NCBI RefSeq assembly: GCF_007065885.1
Contig: NZ_CP041409.1
Span: 1,411,501 to 1,475,500 of the forward strand
DNA length: 64,000 nucleotides
Reading direction: 5' to 3'
Source of the DNA: Altererythrobacter sp. TH136
GTDB lineage: Bacteria > Pseudomonadota > Alphaproteobacteria > Sphingomonadales > Sphingomonadaceae
This document shows, piece after piece, positions 46,736 to 55,616 of this stretch. Position numbers and translations under genes: made by a program. How positions within the stretch are numbered: position 1 is the stretch's first letter; each line of letters starts with the position of its first letter. The notes beneath the pieces are model-generated. The model worked only from the letters and a program-made list of their open reading frames with translations. It did not search any database and was not told the DNA's origin.

Positions 46736-47354
46736 TGCCCCATCATACATCGACGACGATTAAAAGAGGTTACTGAGCAGACTTATTCGGAGCACGAACC
46801 GCGGAATGAGCTCGGTTTCGGCAGACAGAACGTCCACGAACTCTCCGAAGTGCTCATGATCTCGAAGCACGTCCTTGGTTGCATGCCCTGTGTGTGCCCG
46901 TGTGATCGCTGGGTTGAGCCGGTAACGCACGCTTGGCTGATGAAGTGATGTCGCACGCAAGATTCGGCATCACGCCCTCGATTCCGAGCGAAAGTACCCA
47001 GGCAGCAAGCTTTGAGCCCAGCCGGTTGGCTTGCCTAGTCATCGCATTGTCACTCCGGCGGGCTTCAGGACTCAGATCTGGCAATCTTACCGACCTTGCG
47101 AGTATCATCCGGTGCGTCCTTCGTGCTTCCTTAGCCCTCCCTACCCGCGAAATCACTGAGGTAGCGCGGGGAATGCGGCACTTTCCTGGGCTGCGTCCGC
47201 CGGTCAGCGGTAGCGGTTCCTGTTGTGGGACTGGTAGCAAAGTCGGCTGGAGCGGGATTTTGTACGAAAGGGCCCCACCTCACGCCCCACCGGAGCGTCA
47301 TTCCGCTTCAAGAGTGTCGGGAGCTCTTAAAGCCATAATGCTTCATTTGGCGGG
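46736..47354. other. Gap without a convincing gene
   Basis: About 620 bases; several overlapping ORFs on both strands but none with a plausible family or start. It may contain decayed DNA. Confidence 0.45.
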
Positions 47355-47555
47355 CTAAAGTAATCGGTGGGCTTCAACGCCCAAGGCGGCCGAGAGGCGC
47401 TCGAGTACATCCAGCGACGCTGAATATCTGCAGCGCTCGAGCGCGCTGATGTAGGTTCGGTCAATTTGGGCGGCGTCCGCCAAATCCTCTTGTGAGAGAC
47501 TACGCTCCACCCGAAGCCGTCTGAGGTTGTCCGCAAGGACCGTCCGGAGCGCCAT
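47355..47555 (-). CDS. XRE-family (Cro/CI-type) regulator
   Basis: 66 residues from the ATG at 47555; an ATG at 47585 would add ten residues but lies within the palindrome at 47580-47604. The whole protein is one HTH domain: LADNLRRLRVERSLSQEDLADAAQIDRTYISALERCRYSASLDVLERLSAALG. It is divergent from the four-gene unit starting at 47667 and probably represses it and itself through the palindrome. Confidence 0.88.
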   Translation of the reverse strand: MALRTVLADNLRRLRVERSLSQEDLADAAQIDRTYISALERCRYSASLDVLERLSAALGVEAHRLL

Positions 47556-47579
47556 CGACGCAGACGGAACCCCATTGAA

Positions 47580-47604
47580 GAGCATATAACCACGGAGTAT
47601 GCTC
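47580..47604. promoter_or_regulatory. Palindromic operator between XRE gene and four-gene unit
   Basis: GAGCATA (47580-47586) and TATGCTC (47598-47604) form a perfect seven-base inverted repeat spaced by eleven bases, 25 bases before the XRE start and 63 bases before the divergent gene. Confidence 0.6.
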
Positions 47605-47666
47605 TACAGGAGCTGTCGGTCGCACTGCCATCGGGCCGCACTGCCGCTTGGTCGACTGAGGAAACA

Positions 47667-47945
47667 GTGGAACAAAACTTCGATCGCCGCGTCGAACAAA
47701 TGAAGCAAGACCACTACCTCCACTGGTTTGCGCTCATCAGCATTGCAATCTGGTCTGGTAGTGTGTTCGGGTGGCTCGCAGGGCTCGGCACAATGTGCGG
47801 CCTCCTGATTGCTATCCTTGTCAGCAATATGGTCATCCTCGCGACAACCGGGAGCGTGCGAGCGACCAGGGTTTCGCGTTGGGGTTGGCTCGTTGTGGCC
47901 GCTGCCACGCTGATCGTTACCAGTATCGAAATTGTGCATCGATGA
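47667..47945 (+). CDS. Small membrane protein, first gene of a coupled unit
   Basis: 92 residues from a GTG with GAGGA upstream. After a charged start (EQNFDRRVEQMKQDHYLHW) there are two to three hydrophobic helices (FALISIAIWSGSVFGWLAG; MCGLLIAILVSNMVILATTG; WGWLVVAAATLIVTSIEIV). No family is recognised. Its end overlaps the start of the next gene by 14 bases. The topology suits a membrane effector or a transmembrane anchor. Confidence 0.65.
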   Translation: MEQNFDRRVEQMKQDHYLHWFALISIAIWSGSVFGWLAGLGTMCGLLIAILVSNMVILATTGSVRATRVSRWGWLVVAAATLIVTSIEIVHR

Positions 47946-48972
47946 TGCCGCAATTGGAAAGGGATCCCGCATAGACGCCGTCACATCAGGTCTGCAGCCG
48001 AGTCGAGCGCGCTGGCGCGGGCGCGAGGTCCTACGAGCTAGCGGGAATTGGTCTGAACTCCGCGATCAAATCCCTAGCTTTGAGGTGCATCCTTTCTCAG
48101 CCGGTGGAGGTCCGCCGAACCCCAGCCTTCGCGCGGTCATCAGAACACCCATCGATCCTTGGGAGCACCCCATTCCGGTGGGTGTAGTTTCTCCGGGATA
48201 CTATCTGGTCCAGCATCAGGAGCTGGGGGACCGCTGCGCCGATATTCTCAGGCGACTCGACCTGTTTTATGAACGCCTCTGGTGTGAGCTGGAGCTATCT
48301 GCCCTGGGTGAGTGGATGCATCTTAGCCTTTTCCTCGGTGATGACTTCCAGATCACTCCAGCTGATGGGCACCCCCTCAGCCTGCGTATTGAGATTTTCA
48401 ACTCAGTTGAAGGGTCGAGCCGCCTCACCCTCCTCGTCGGCTGGTTCCGCTTTGTCTGCGCAAACGGATTGGTGATTGGGAACACCCTCGCGAAGATCGC
48501 GGACGTACACGACGAACGGCTGGACCTAAGACAGCTCGAACATGCCGTCACTGATGGGCTGAAGCTCGCAAATGTCGACCGCAAGCGTCTGAACCAATGG
48601 TCAGAAGCCACGTTTGCGCCGGCCGCACTGCCCACTTGGGCTGACGGGCCGCTGGCAGCAAAATGGGGGAAGAAGGCGGCCGCGCGCTGTCTCCACATCT
48701 GCCGTACCGGATATGATGCCGAGTTCGCCCACCCCTTCCAGAGTGGCTTGCCCTCCGAAAGGGAATTGCGGGAAACCTGCGCCGTGCCAGGTTCTGCAAC
48801 GCCCTCGACATCACTCTACGATGTTGCGCAGGCTCTCTCATGGATCGCGACAAATCGTACCAACGTTGAAGAACGCTTGGCGTGGCAGAGCGACGTGCCA
48901 CCGCTGGTTTCAGAACTCAATTCGATCACGCGCAAACAACGAGTAACCTTGAGTATGGCAACTCATGGATGA
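47932..48972 (+). CDS. DUF932-like protein
   Basis: 346 residues from a TTG at 47932 inside the previous gene; a later start is possible because the first 40 residues look weak. About residues 155-260 match the DUF932 pattern seen in plasmid and phage-like proteins (LRIEIFNSVEGSSRLTLLVGWF, FVCANGLVIGNTLAKIADVH), followed by a helical C terminus with many Trp residues. DUF932 proteins have no proven activity. The stop overlaps the next start (ATGGATGA), so it is coupled. Confidence 0.7.
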   Translation: MCIDDAAIGKGSRIDAVTSGLQPSRARWRGREVLRASGNWSELRDQIPSFEVHPFSAGGGPPNPSLRAVIRTPIDPWEHPIPVGVVSPGYYLVQHQELGDRCADILRRLDLFYERLWCELELSALGEWMHLSLFLGDDFQITPADGHPLSLRIEIFNSVEGSSRLTLLVGWFRFVCANGLVIGNTLAKIADVHDERLDLRQLEHAVTDGLKLANVDRKRLNQWSEATFAPAALPTWADGPLAAKWGKKAAARCLHICRTGYDAEFAHPFQSGLPSERELRETCAVPGSATPSTSLYDVAQALSWIATNRTNVEERLAWQSDVPPLVSELNSITRKQRVTLSMATHG

Positions 48973-49312
48973 CCCGGGTGACATACAAGCGATCTCATGG
49001 CGCGCAGTAGCCGACAAGCTCGAACTCGCCCAAGCTGTTGGATTTGTACGAACAAGGGCAGGTTTGCAATTGAAGGGCGCTTTTCTGGAGCCCGAGGTGT
49101 TCATTTTGGCCGCCCCCGGTGGATTATCCTTCCGAAGCTCTTTCCTTGCATCGGACGTTCCGGCGACCGGCATGTGGCCCTCGCCCATTGCAGCACATGG
49201 TCCATCACTTAGACGCTTGGTCCCGAAGCTGACGGGTCACGAGATCACGCTGCGCTACGAAGAGGGCCGGCTATTTATAAACTCAACTTCCATTTCTGCT
49301 CGTGAAGTCTAA
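48965..49312 (+). CDS. Uncharacterised 115-residue protein
   Basis: ATG at 48965 overlaps the stop of the DUF932-like gene. The protein is soluble with alternating strands (GFVRTRAGLQLKGAFLEPEVFILAAPGGLSF ... EITLRYEEGRLFI) and no recognised family. Its stop overlaps the HD gene. Seen only as part of this coupled unit; function unknown. Confidence 0.6.
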   Translation: MDDPGDIQAISWRAVADKLELAQAVGFVRTRAGLQLKGAFLEPEVFILAAPGGLSFRSSFLASDVPATGMWPSPIAAHGPSLRRLVPKLTGHEITLRYEEGRLFINSTSISAREV

Positions 49313-49940
49313 CGGACATTCTCAGAAAACAATGAACAGCTCGAACAACAAAGAATCACTCGGACAGCAATTTGATGAGGCTCTGGTCTACGCCAGTGAC
49401 GCGCACCGGGCGCAGCGTAGAAAGGGCTCACGCACTCCCTATGTGGCTCACCTTCTGGGGGTTTGCTCGATCGCACTCGAGCTTGGAGCAGACCAGGAGC
49501 AGGCGATCGCCGCCCTACTTCACGATGCCGTCGAAGATCAGGGTGGGTCCGACCGGCTAGCCGATATTCGGCTGAGGTTTGGCGAGGACGTGGCGACCAT
49601 TGTCGCACATTGCACGGATGGAGAGCCGAACGCTGACCGGTCAGGTCGGGAGAATTGGCGTCCCCGGAAGGAGGCATACATTGCGTCTTTGTCGGAGAAA
49701 CCGCAGCGTTCTCTTCTGGTATCACTCGCTGACAAAACGCACAACGCGAGGGCAATCTGCGACGATCTTGATAACCTTGGGAACGTGGTATTCGACCGGT
49801 TCACCGGCGAGAAGGCGGGAACCCTATGGTATTACGCTGCTCTTGCGGAGGAGTTTGAGCGCCTACTCCCCGGGATAGGAGCGGACCGACTGAAGGCTGC
49901 CGTTAAGCAAATGCACCATCTTTCAGAAGAGGGGCTCTGA
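49302..49940 (+). CDS. HD-domain protein similar to small alarmone hydrolases
   Basis: 212 residues from a GTG at 49302 (ATG at 49332 is the alternative). The HD pattern is RRKGSRTPYVAHLLGVCSIALELG, AIAALLHDAVEDQGG (HD pair) and SLADKTHNARAICDD, as in RelA/SpoT hydrolase and MESH1-like enzymes that cleave ppGpp. No synthetase domain is present. It is the last gene of a four-gene overlapping unit; a hydrolase here could act as an antitoxin or alarmone control for the upstream proteins. Confidence 0.82.
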   Translation: MKSNGHSQKTMNSSNNKESLGQQFDEALVYASDAHRAQRRKGSRTPYVAHLLGVCSIALELGADQEQAIAALLHDAVEDQGGSDRLADIRLRFGEDVATIVAHCTDGEPNADRSGRENWRPRKEAYIASLSEKPQRSLLVSLADKTHNARAICDDLDNLGNVVFDRFTGEKAGTLWYYAALAEEFERLLPGIGADRLKAAVKQMHHLSEEGL

Positions 49941-50312
49941 CGGGCAAACCCGCGCGACCAAAACCGCCCGCGGCCTACCCATGCCGAGTTCCGCGCGTCG
50001 CTCTCAGCACGAGGACGTCCATATGACGCGAGGAGACGGCATGGCGCTGGGTGATCAAATCAAACGAGGACCCAGGTGAGATTTGGTTTGCTTGCGGGTG
50101 ATACTGCTAATGGGGCCTACGACGGGGCCTGGAATTTGTGATCCATGCATCAAGAGCTTGTACTTCAGTGGGTTAACCAGGCAGTGTGAGTGCCCAAGAA
50201 GTACTGCAGCCGCTTTCGGCCACCGGCACGACGGTGCGCTAACAGGAGAGTGGGGGACGAGAACAGAGCATCTGCTCTGACCTCGAATTGCGACCATCAG
50301 TCCTGGGGAGGT
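49941..50312. other. Gap between convergent units
   Basis: About 370 bases, no gene with a plausible translation. A candidate short minus-strand ORF (50055-50297) has no family. Confidence 0.45.
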
Positions 50313-50606
50313 CTAGTGCCTCCAGCAAGTCGTGACCACTTCGCCAGATGAAGCCACGATTGCATAAGTGGCCCGGTACCGTTCGAAGTGACGGGCTTCG
50401 TGCCCTAGATAAGCGGCAAATCGCCGCCAAGAGCGCTTGGTGAAGAAACACGTCTCAGCGCCTCCGCCTGCGGAAGTGCGATCGCCAAAATCGAGCAGTG
50501 CGTCGATTACCGAGGGCGGTATCGCGCGCTCTTTGGCCCGCTTTCCGGCATGCCGGGTCAGACGATGATCGGAGAGACGCAGCCGGTCCACTGTGGTCGC
50601 AGTCAT
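50313..50606 (-). CDS. Small basic protein paired with XRE regulator (toxin-like)
   Basis: 97 residues from the ATG at 50606 (AGGA upstream), eleven bases downstream of the XRE gene in the same direction. It is basic: RLTRHAGKRAKERAIPPSVIDALLDFGDRTS, then ETCFFTKRSWRRFAAYLG and YRATYAIVASSGEVVTTCWRH. The pattern of a short start, KERAIP and a final strand TCWRH resembles DUF4258/RelE-like toxins, but I cannot assign a family with certainty. A toxin-antitoxin role is inferred from the pairing. Confidence 0.6.
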   Translation of the reverse strand: MTATTVDRLRLSDHRLTRHAGKRAKERAIPPSVIDALLDFGDRTSAGGGAETCFFTKRSWRRFAAYLGHEARHFERYRATYAIVASSGEVVTTCWRH

Positions 50607-50616
50607 GGTAATCGTC

Positions 50617-51567
50617 CTAAAGTTGAATCTTGAGAGAGGCGAGGCGTTCCTCCAGCCTCGCCATGGCTTCCTGAGCGGCAATGCCCGCGGCTTCCGCTTT
50701 CGATCTCGCCCAGGCGGTTCGTGCTGCGGGATCCTCGGCTTCTCGCAGGTCCTTTGGCAGTTCGGTTATCGCGAACACGCCGTTCAACAGGGCGTCGGCC
50801 GCGTCCTCGTCGCCATCGAAGTAGGTCAACGCCTCTTCGCGGCAGATCGAATAGCTTGGGCTCCGCCATCCTGACCAGCCGTCCAAGGTGTCCGAGGAAT
50901 CGGTGAACGGCTGCGCGCTACCGAGGCGGTTACGCAGGAAGGCGACGAACGGGTTCTGATCTTCGTGGATATAATCCCATGCCAGCGGATCCTCGGCATG
51001 ATCGCCATCCACGAGGGTACGTCCGACGATGTCCTTCCCGTTGATTGATCGCTCCTCAAGGCGATCGATCTCGTCAGCCGTGTAGTCATCCACCAGGCGG
51101 CCAGAAAGGTGCCCAAAGCTGCTCTCGAGAGCTGAGACGGCATCGCGAGCCTGGCGCAGCTGAGCGAGGTTCCGGCGCCGGTGACAGAGGCTTTCCGAGG
51201 CCATCATATGAAACAGCAGCGGCGCGAACTCGATGATGTGGCCGGCGCTCACCTGGTACCGCTTGGCGACGAGGGCCAGGGCGTTTCGGGTTCCATTGGA
51301 AACCCTTGCGTTAAGCTGGCCTTTGGCTTGCTCAGGCGTAACGCTCGGCGCCACCTCAAGTGGGACGAGGCCAGCGAGCTGGTCCGCGTTAAGCTTTAGG
51401 TGGGCGCACAGGCGGGCAACGGTGTAACGGCGATTGCTAGTCATCTCGCCACGCTCGATCCGGGCTATGGTCGTCTTGTTCACGCCTGACCTCTGAGCGA
51501 GATCGGCCATGCTCATTCTGAGCTTCTTGCGCTGCGCTCGGAGTATCGTTGGGTCGATGTGGGTCAT
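50617..51567 (-). CDS. XRE-family regulator with long C-terminal domain
   Basis: 316 residues from the ATG at 51567 (AGGA upstream; an earlier start is poor). The N-terminal HTH reads RKKLRMSMADLAQRSGVNKTTIARIERGEMTSNRRYTVARLC, then about 230 residues of mostly helical sequence including DDYTADEIDRLEERSING and a Trp-rich stretch (GWSGWRSPSYSICREEAL). The C-terminal part has no known family. It is followed by the small basic protein and could be the antitoxin or regulator of that pair. Confidence 0.8.
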   Translation of the reverse strand: MTHIDPTILRAQRKKLRMSMADLAQRSGVNKTTIARIERGEMTSNRRYTVARLCAHLKLNADQLAGLVPLEVAPSVTPEQAKGQLNARVSNGTRNALALVAKRYQVSAGHIIEFAPLLFHMMASESLCHRRRNLAQLRQARDAVSALESSFGHLSGRLVDDYTADEIDRLEERSINGKDIVGRTLVDGDHAEDPLAWDYIHEDQNPFVAFLRNRLGSAQPFTDSSDTLDGWSGWRSPSYSICREEALTYFDGDEDAADALLNGVFAITELPKDLREAEDPAARTAWARSKAEAAGIAAQEAMARLEERLASLKIQL

Positions 51568-52428
51568 AGCACTAGGTCCTTTCGGGGAACCATATGCGCC
51601 TCTGAATGATATCGGGATATACGCATTTCGTGCGCATTCCGGGTGATTTTGACACCTGAAAATGCTCGATAACGCCCATATGCCCACACTAATGCACTCA
51701 ACTGTTTGTGCACGACTGAACCTCGTCAATGTGTTCTTGAAACGTGCACACACTAGGTGCGTACTGGCGACTGAGCCTTTGAGTTCAAAAAATCGCGCAG
51801 TTGAGACCAGTCGTCTTCATGCGGCAGGTCAAAGGTCGAAGCTTTAGTCCTGCCTGAGCCTTCCTAGCCGGCGATACGCCGCTTGATGATTAGCGGTCCT
51901 GCAGCGAGACTGATATACGATCCGAAAGAGGCAAACATCCTCCTTGTCGAGGCCCTCATTGGGCCCCTCCAATCTACCCAACAGCGAGATATATGAATCT
52001 TCCCTGCTCGTGTCGGTTCATCTGCGCTGCCTAAGCTTCGGCGAGTGTCGGCCTAAGCATCTTGTGCCTTTAGGGCCCTGAACGGTCCTTGCATTCTCTG
52101 GCGAGAGGCTGGGCAATTGCGATCGAGTCTCGGCTAGAGCAATCTACCTCGAAAAGTTGAGTCCACTGAGGCGCTCCTAATCGCTGCTTGAAGATTGCAC
52201 TGACTATCTATCGCTCGCCGCTCCGCATCACGCGGACTCGCGTTGCGCAACCTGCGGCGACGCCTGCCTAACCTTGCCATAGCAGGTGGCGACCTCGAAC
52301 GCTTCGCGAGGCGTGCTGGGCTGATAGACGTCGCTCATCGCAATTCGCCCCTCAATGTTAGCGCTGTAAACATTGATCTCTTCACCGAAAAGGTCGCGCG
52401 ACAGCGTAAGTTGTTGAAATATAACACA
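51568..52428. other. Long gap upstream of the iteron cluster
   Basis: About 860 bases. One minus-strand ORF near 52228-52446 (from MSDVYQPSTPREAFEVATCYG at about 52335) could be a small gene but has no clear family or start. Otherwise no gene is seen. CGCATTTCGTGCGCATT (about 51621-51637) is a direct repeat near the XRE promoter. Confidence 0.45.
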
Positions 52429-52610
52429 TGTTCCACTCTGTTCCACCCTGTTCCACCCTGTTTCCTAACCTTTTTCAATGCGTGCGCAGGTGTACTTAGT
52501 ATAAATATCTTTAAGGGTGGAACAATGGAACACGCCTTTATTTTCAGCCACTTAGCACGTTCCACCCTACGCTCCCAGAGGGTGGAACGAGGTTGGAACA
52601 GGGTGGAACA
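52429..52610. repeat. Iteron cluster, nine TGTTCCACCC-type repeats flanking an AT-rich stretch
   Basis: Three head-to-tail 10-bp units lie at 52429-52458 (TGTTCCACTC, then TGTTCCACCC twice), followed by a degenerate one. Reverse-oriented copies (GGGTGGAACA or near) are at 52515-52524, 52580-52589, 52590-52600 (variant) and 52601-52610, and another direct one at 52558-52567. Between them 52460-52514 is AT-rich. The cluster ends two bases before the primase/helicase stop. This looks like an origin of replication or a repressor array of the island. Confidence 0.75.
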
Positions 52611-52611
52611 T

Positions 52612-54876
52612 TCAGCCAAACAGGTCATCTTCGCCCTCCCCGAGAAAGGCTTCGATCTTATCGCGGTAGGCGATGTACCCCTGACTACCGCCCAGAGCGC
52701 GCACCTTCTTGTGCGTGCAGTACAACACCTTGAGCGCCTTGCCGGCACGGGTCTTGAGCCGCTGGTCGAGCTGGCTGGTCTTGAACCCCAGCGCGCCCAC
52801 CAGCACGTCCTCAGTGCCCCATGTGTACGGCCGGTCGACCGGGGCGATCGCCAGCTCGTCACCATTCAGCAGCCAGCGCGCGATTGTAGGCAACCACGGG
52901 TCCATGTCCTTGAACTTGCTGTGCTCGCCGATCGCCAGCCGCTCGGCCTCCTGCCACATGATCCCGTTCTTGCGCCACAACGCCACCGCCTCGGCCCAGA
53001 GCTGGTCCCTGTCCCGCTCCACGCCCTCGACGTCGAGCGCAGCGCCCACCTCGAACGGCAACCAGCGTCGCTCACCCGTGGCGTCGGCGAGGAACGTGTC
53101 CTCGTTCGTGGTGCCGTAGAAGATGAACCGGCGCTGGAAGGTGTCGGGGAACTCCTTGTACTTCGGCACCCACTCCTCTTCGCGCCGGGTGACGAACGCC
53201 TTGGTGCTGTCCTGATCGCGGCCCCTGAGACCGCGCAGCTCGCCCAGCTCAGCCACCGCCTTGCCCCGCATCTTGCGCGTGGTGTCGTCGTCACGGTCGG
53301 TGAGGTCGATCTCGGCGAAGTGCTTCACGCCCGGCGCGATCGACCTCACCAAGCTCGTCTTGCGCACGCCCTGCCCGCCCACGAGGATGAGAGCCATGTC
53401 CGCTTGGCAACCCGGGGCTAGCGCACGGCCCGCCTGCGCGGTCCACGAGTATAGCCCGACAGCGCGTGTAAACGCATTATCAGCGGCCTTGGCATAGGTG
53501 TGCCAGAACCGCTCGATCCGCGGCAAACCATCCCACGCGGGCAGCTCGCCCACCCAGTCGATCAGGGTGTCGACCCGGTGCCTCACCCCGTGTGCGTTAA
53601 CCGCTGAGCGGATCGCGGCCGCGGTCTGGGGGACGAAACCGTGGCTATCCATCTTTTCGACGATCATCTGGTACTGCTCGTCCTTGAACGGCAGCCACGC
53701 GAGGCTGTTGGACCGCTTGCTGCGCCACACCAGCTGCGCCGTGTAGTCGTCCCAGCTGATCTCGATCCCGCTGCTCTCTACGTCCTGCAGGAACAGCCGG
53801 TGGTTGTACGCCCGGTTCTCCTTGAGCTGCTGCTTGCTGAGCATGTATCGCGGCTTCGCAGGCTCAATCTCCTTGCCCTTCGCGGTCTCGATCTCGGCCG
53901 GCAGGTCAGGCGCGTCGCTCATGTCGTGCGCGAACCCCATTGCCTCGAGGAAGTCGGCATCGGTCCTGTTCTGGCAGCTGGCGTGCAGGCACTTGAAGTG
54001 GCCCTTCTCGAACCGCTCGTCGGGCGGCGCGTACTGCGTCTCGCTCGGCCCGCTGTCGCTGCTGTGCCCATCGACCCACGGGCAGCGCACGAACAGCGTG
54101 CCGTCGCCTTTGTCGCCCGTGATCTCCCAGTGCTGCACCAGCCACGCGCCGATCTCGTCGTCCCTCGGCGGCCCGGTGTACTCACCGGTGCCTTGGCGGC
54201 GCTCGCGCGCGATCGACCAGCCGTCCTCGCCCTCTGCGAAGAGCATCTCGAGCAGGGCGCACAGGTCGTCCAGCTCAGCCATCGTGAGCAGCGGCACGTC
54301 GTCAATCGTCGGCGGCCTGCCAGCCGGCCACAGGTAGCGCCCGTCGACCTTGCCGTCCTTGATGTAGGCGCCGTCGGCGATCCACTGCTGGCCATCGCCG
54401 AGTATCTCGATGATGCCGCCGTTGACGGTCAGCACGCGCTTCGTGAGCAGCCCCTCGAGCCTGAAGGGCAGCAGCACCTTGCCCGTGCCCTCGCGGCTGC
54501 GGCGGTAGAACTTGAGGTGCGGGAAACGCCCCTCGATCGCGGCGACGATCTTGGCGCTGCGCTTCGGGCCATGCACGTCGATGTCGAACGCGCGTAGCCC
54601 GCCGTCGCGGCTCTGCATGCAGATGCCCAGCCGCTCGTCCAGCTCCCACTTGCCGATCTGCTTCATGGTCGACCGGTGGTCGGTCCACTTCGCGAACCCC
54701 GACGCCTCGCCGCGGAAGTTGATCTGGCTGGGCGTCTTGCCCAGTGCCTTCATGTTGCTGTCAGGCGAGATCGGCACAGCCGGGTCGACCACCACGGGCA
54801 GGACATGCTCCGCAAGCGGCAGCGTGTTGGTCCAGTGGTGCCACTGCTCGAGGCCGGCACCATATCGGTGAGACAC
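52612..54876 (-). CDS. Primase/VapE-family helicase (island replication protein)
   Basis: 754 residues. The N-terminal 250 residues are a primase-polymerase-like domain with FDIDVHGPK (catalytic Asp pair, about 97-101) and the CP-W-GH/CLHASCQNRTDADF zinc-binding region at about 270-310. The second half is a virulence-associated E (VapE) helicase with Walker A LVGGQGVRKTSLVRSI at about 495, then LTDRDDDTTRKMRGKAVAELGEL and TNEDTFLADATGERRWLPFEV. It can prime and unwind the excised island. The iteron cluster sits at its end and AlpA is upstream in the same direction. Confidence 0.92.
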   Translation of the reverse strand: MSHRYGAGLEQWHHWTNTLPLAEHVLPVVVDPAVPISPDSNMKALGKTPSQINFRGEASGFAKWTDHRSTMKQIGKWELDERLGICMQSRDGGLRAFDIDVHGPKRSAKIVAAIEGRFPHLKFYRRSREGTGKVLLPFRLEGLLTKRVLTVNGGIIEILGDGQQWIADGAYIKDGKVDGRYLWPAGRPPTIDDVPLLTMAELDDLCALLEMLFAEGEDGWSIARERRQGTGEYTGPPRDDEIGAWLVQHWEITGDKGDGTLFVRCPWVDGHSSDSGPSETQYAPPDERFEKGHFKCLHASCQNRTDADFLEAMGFAHDMSDAPDLPAEIETAKGKEIEPAKPRYMLSKQQLKENRAYNHRLFLQDVESSGIEISWDDYTAQLVWRSKRSNSLAWLPFKDEQYQMIVEKMDSHGFVPQTAAAIRSAVNAHGVRHRVDTLIDWVGELPAWDGLPRIERFWHTYAKAADNAFTRAVGLYSWTAQAGRALAPGCQADMALILVGGQGVRKTSLVRSIAPGVKHFAEIDLTDRDDDTTRKMRGKAVAELGELRGLRGRDQDSTKAFVTRREEEWVPKYKEFPDTFQRRFIFYGTTNEDTFLADATGERRWLPFEVGAALDVEGVERDRDQLWAEAVALWRKNGIMWQEAERLAIGEHSKFKDMDPWLPTIARWLLNGDELAIAPVDRPYTWGTEDVLVGALGFKTSQLDQRLKTRAGKALKVLYCTHKKVRALGGSQGYIAYRDKIEAFLGEGEDDLFG

Positions 54877-54879
54877 GGG

Positions 54880-55062
54880 CTAGTCCTCGCAATTTGCGAT
54901 GAGCTTCTCAATGGAAGCGACCAGGATGAGTCGCCGTTTTCCGAGCTTTCGACTCTCGAGCTCCCCGCGTGCCAGTCTCGCGTAGAGATTTGTGCGACCG
55001 ATTCCCCCGAGAAGCGCGCAAGCGTCGTCCACGGAAACCAGGATCTGTTCAAGTTGGCGCAT
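54880..55062 (-). CDS. AlpA/excisionase-like HTH protein
   Basis: 60 residues from the ATG at 55062, which has AAAGGAC upstream; the longer frame is not needed. MRQLEQILVSVDDACALLGG then GRTNLYARLARGELESRKLGKRRLILVASIEKLIA is a MerR-like/AlpA winged helix-turn-helix. Such proteins direct excision and control integrase expression. It lies three bases upstream of the primase gene and downstream of the integrase on the same strand. Confidence 0.88.
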   Translation of the reverse strand: MRQLEQILVSVDDACALLGGIGRTNLYARLARGELESRKLGKRRLILVASIEKLIANCED

Positions 55063-55339
55063 CGCATGTCCTTTCAACGAAGAACTCGTCATCGCACCGA
55101 AGCTTCGACTCGTGTTCACTGTTCGGCGATTCCCGTGGGATTCCAGTGTGTTCAATGTTGACCGCAGTCACCAGATGCAGTACCTAAGGCAAAGCATCTG
55201 GAGCAGGGCTTCGGCCTTGGCCAACCTGCCCGCCCGGGTAAGGTGGTTCCCGAATGGGGATGCGGCCGAGTGGCAATAAAACGGGGCACCTCGACTAGCA
55301 TCGAAGTCCTTCTCCCAGACACCGCGAGGAGAAGATCAT

Positions 55340-55612
55340 ATGCATCCGCTTGCACCCAACGACCTTGTCATCTGCATCGACGACAAACCGTTGCCGGAAA
55401 AAATCATCCGCATCGGTGAGCCATGGGTAAAGGCCGGTCGCGCCTACCGGGTGGCAAGCGTTAGCTCGAGCGGCCCGGACTATGGCGTCGAGCTGGAGGA
55501 TCTAGCCCACTGGCCGCCTGCTTGCGGCTGGCACGCGTGGCGTTTCATCAAAATCGAACCGGCCGAAGAAGCCTTCACCGCGGGGCTCACGGCGGTCAAG
55601 GAAGACGCCTGA
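55340..55612 (+). CDS. Small conserved protein of the integrase region
   Basis: 90 residues, ATG after CGAGGAGAA. Soluble, with strands (LVICIDDKPLPEKIIRIGEPWVKAG; YRVASVSSSGPDYGVELED) and a WPPACGWHAWRFI segment. The family is not known to me. Convergent with the integrase gene, ending five bases from it. Confidence 0.65.
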   Translation: MHPLAPNDLVICIDDKPLPEKIIRIGEPWVKAGRAYRVASVSSSGPDYGVELEDLAHWPPACGWHAWRFIKIEPAEEAFTAGLTAVKEDA

Positions 55613-55616
55613 GTCC

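Noticed and set aside
46760-46960. Minus-strand ORF with HTGHATKDVLRDHEHF, considered as a recombinase remnant
   Set aside because: The similarity is too weak and the key Arg/Tyr residues are absent.
52228-52446. Small minus-strand ORF before the iterons
   Set aside because: It begins inside the iterons and has no family; left as part of the gap.
52585-52599. GAACN7GAAC match inside the iteron cluster
   Set aside because: It arises from neighbouring repeat units and no gene start follows it; a LexA role is not supported.
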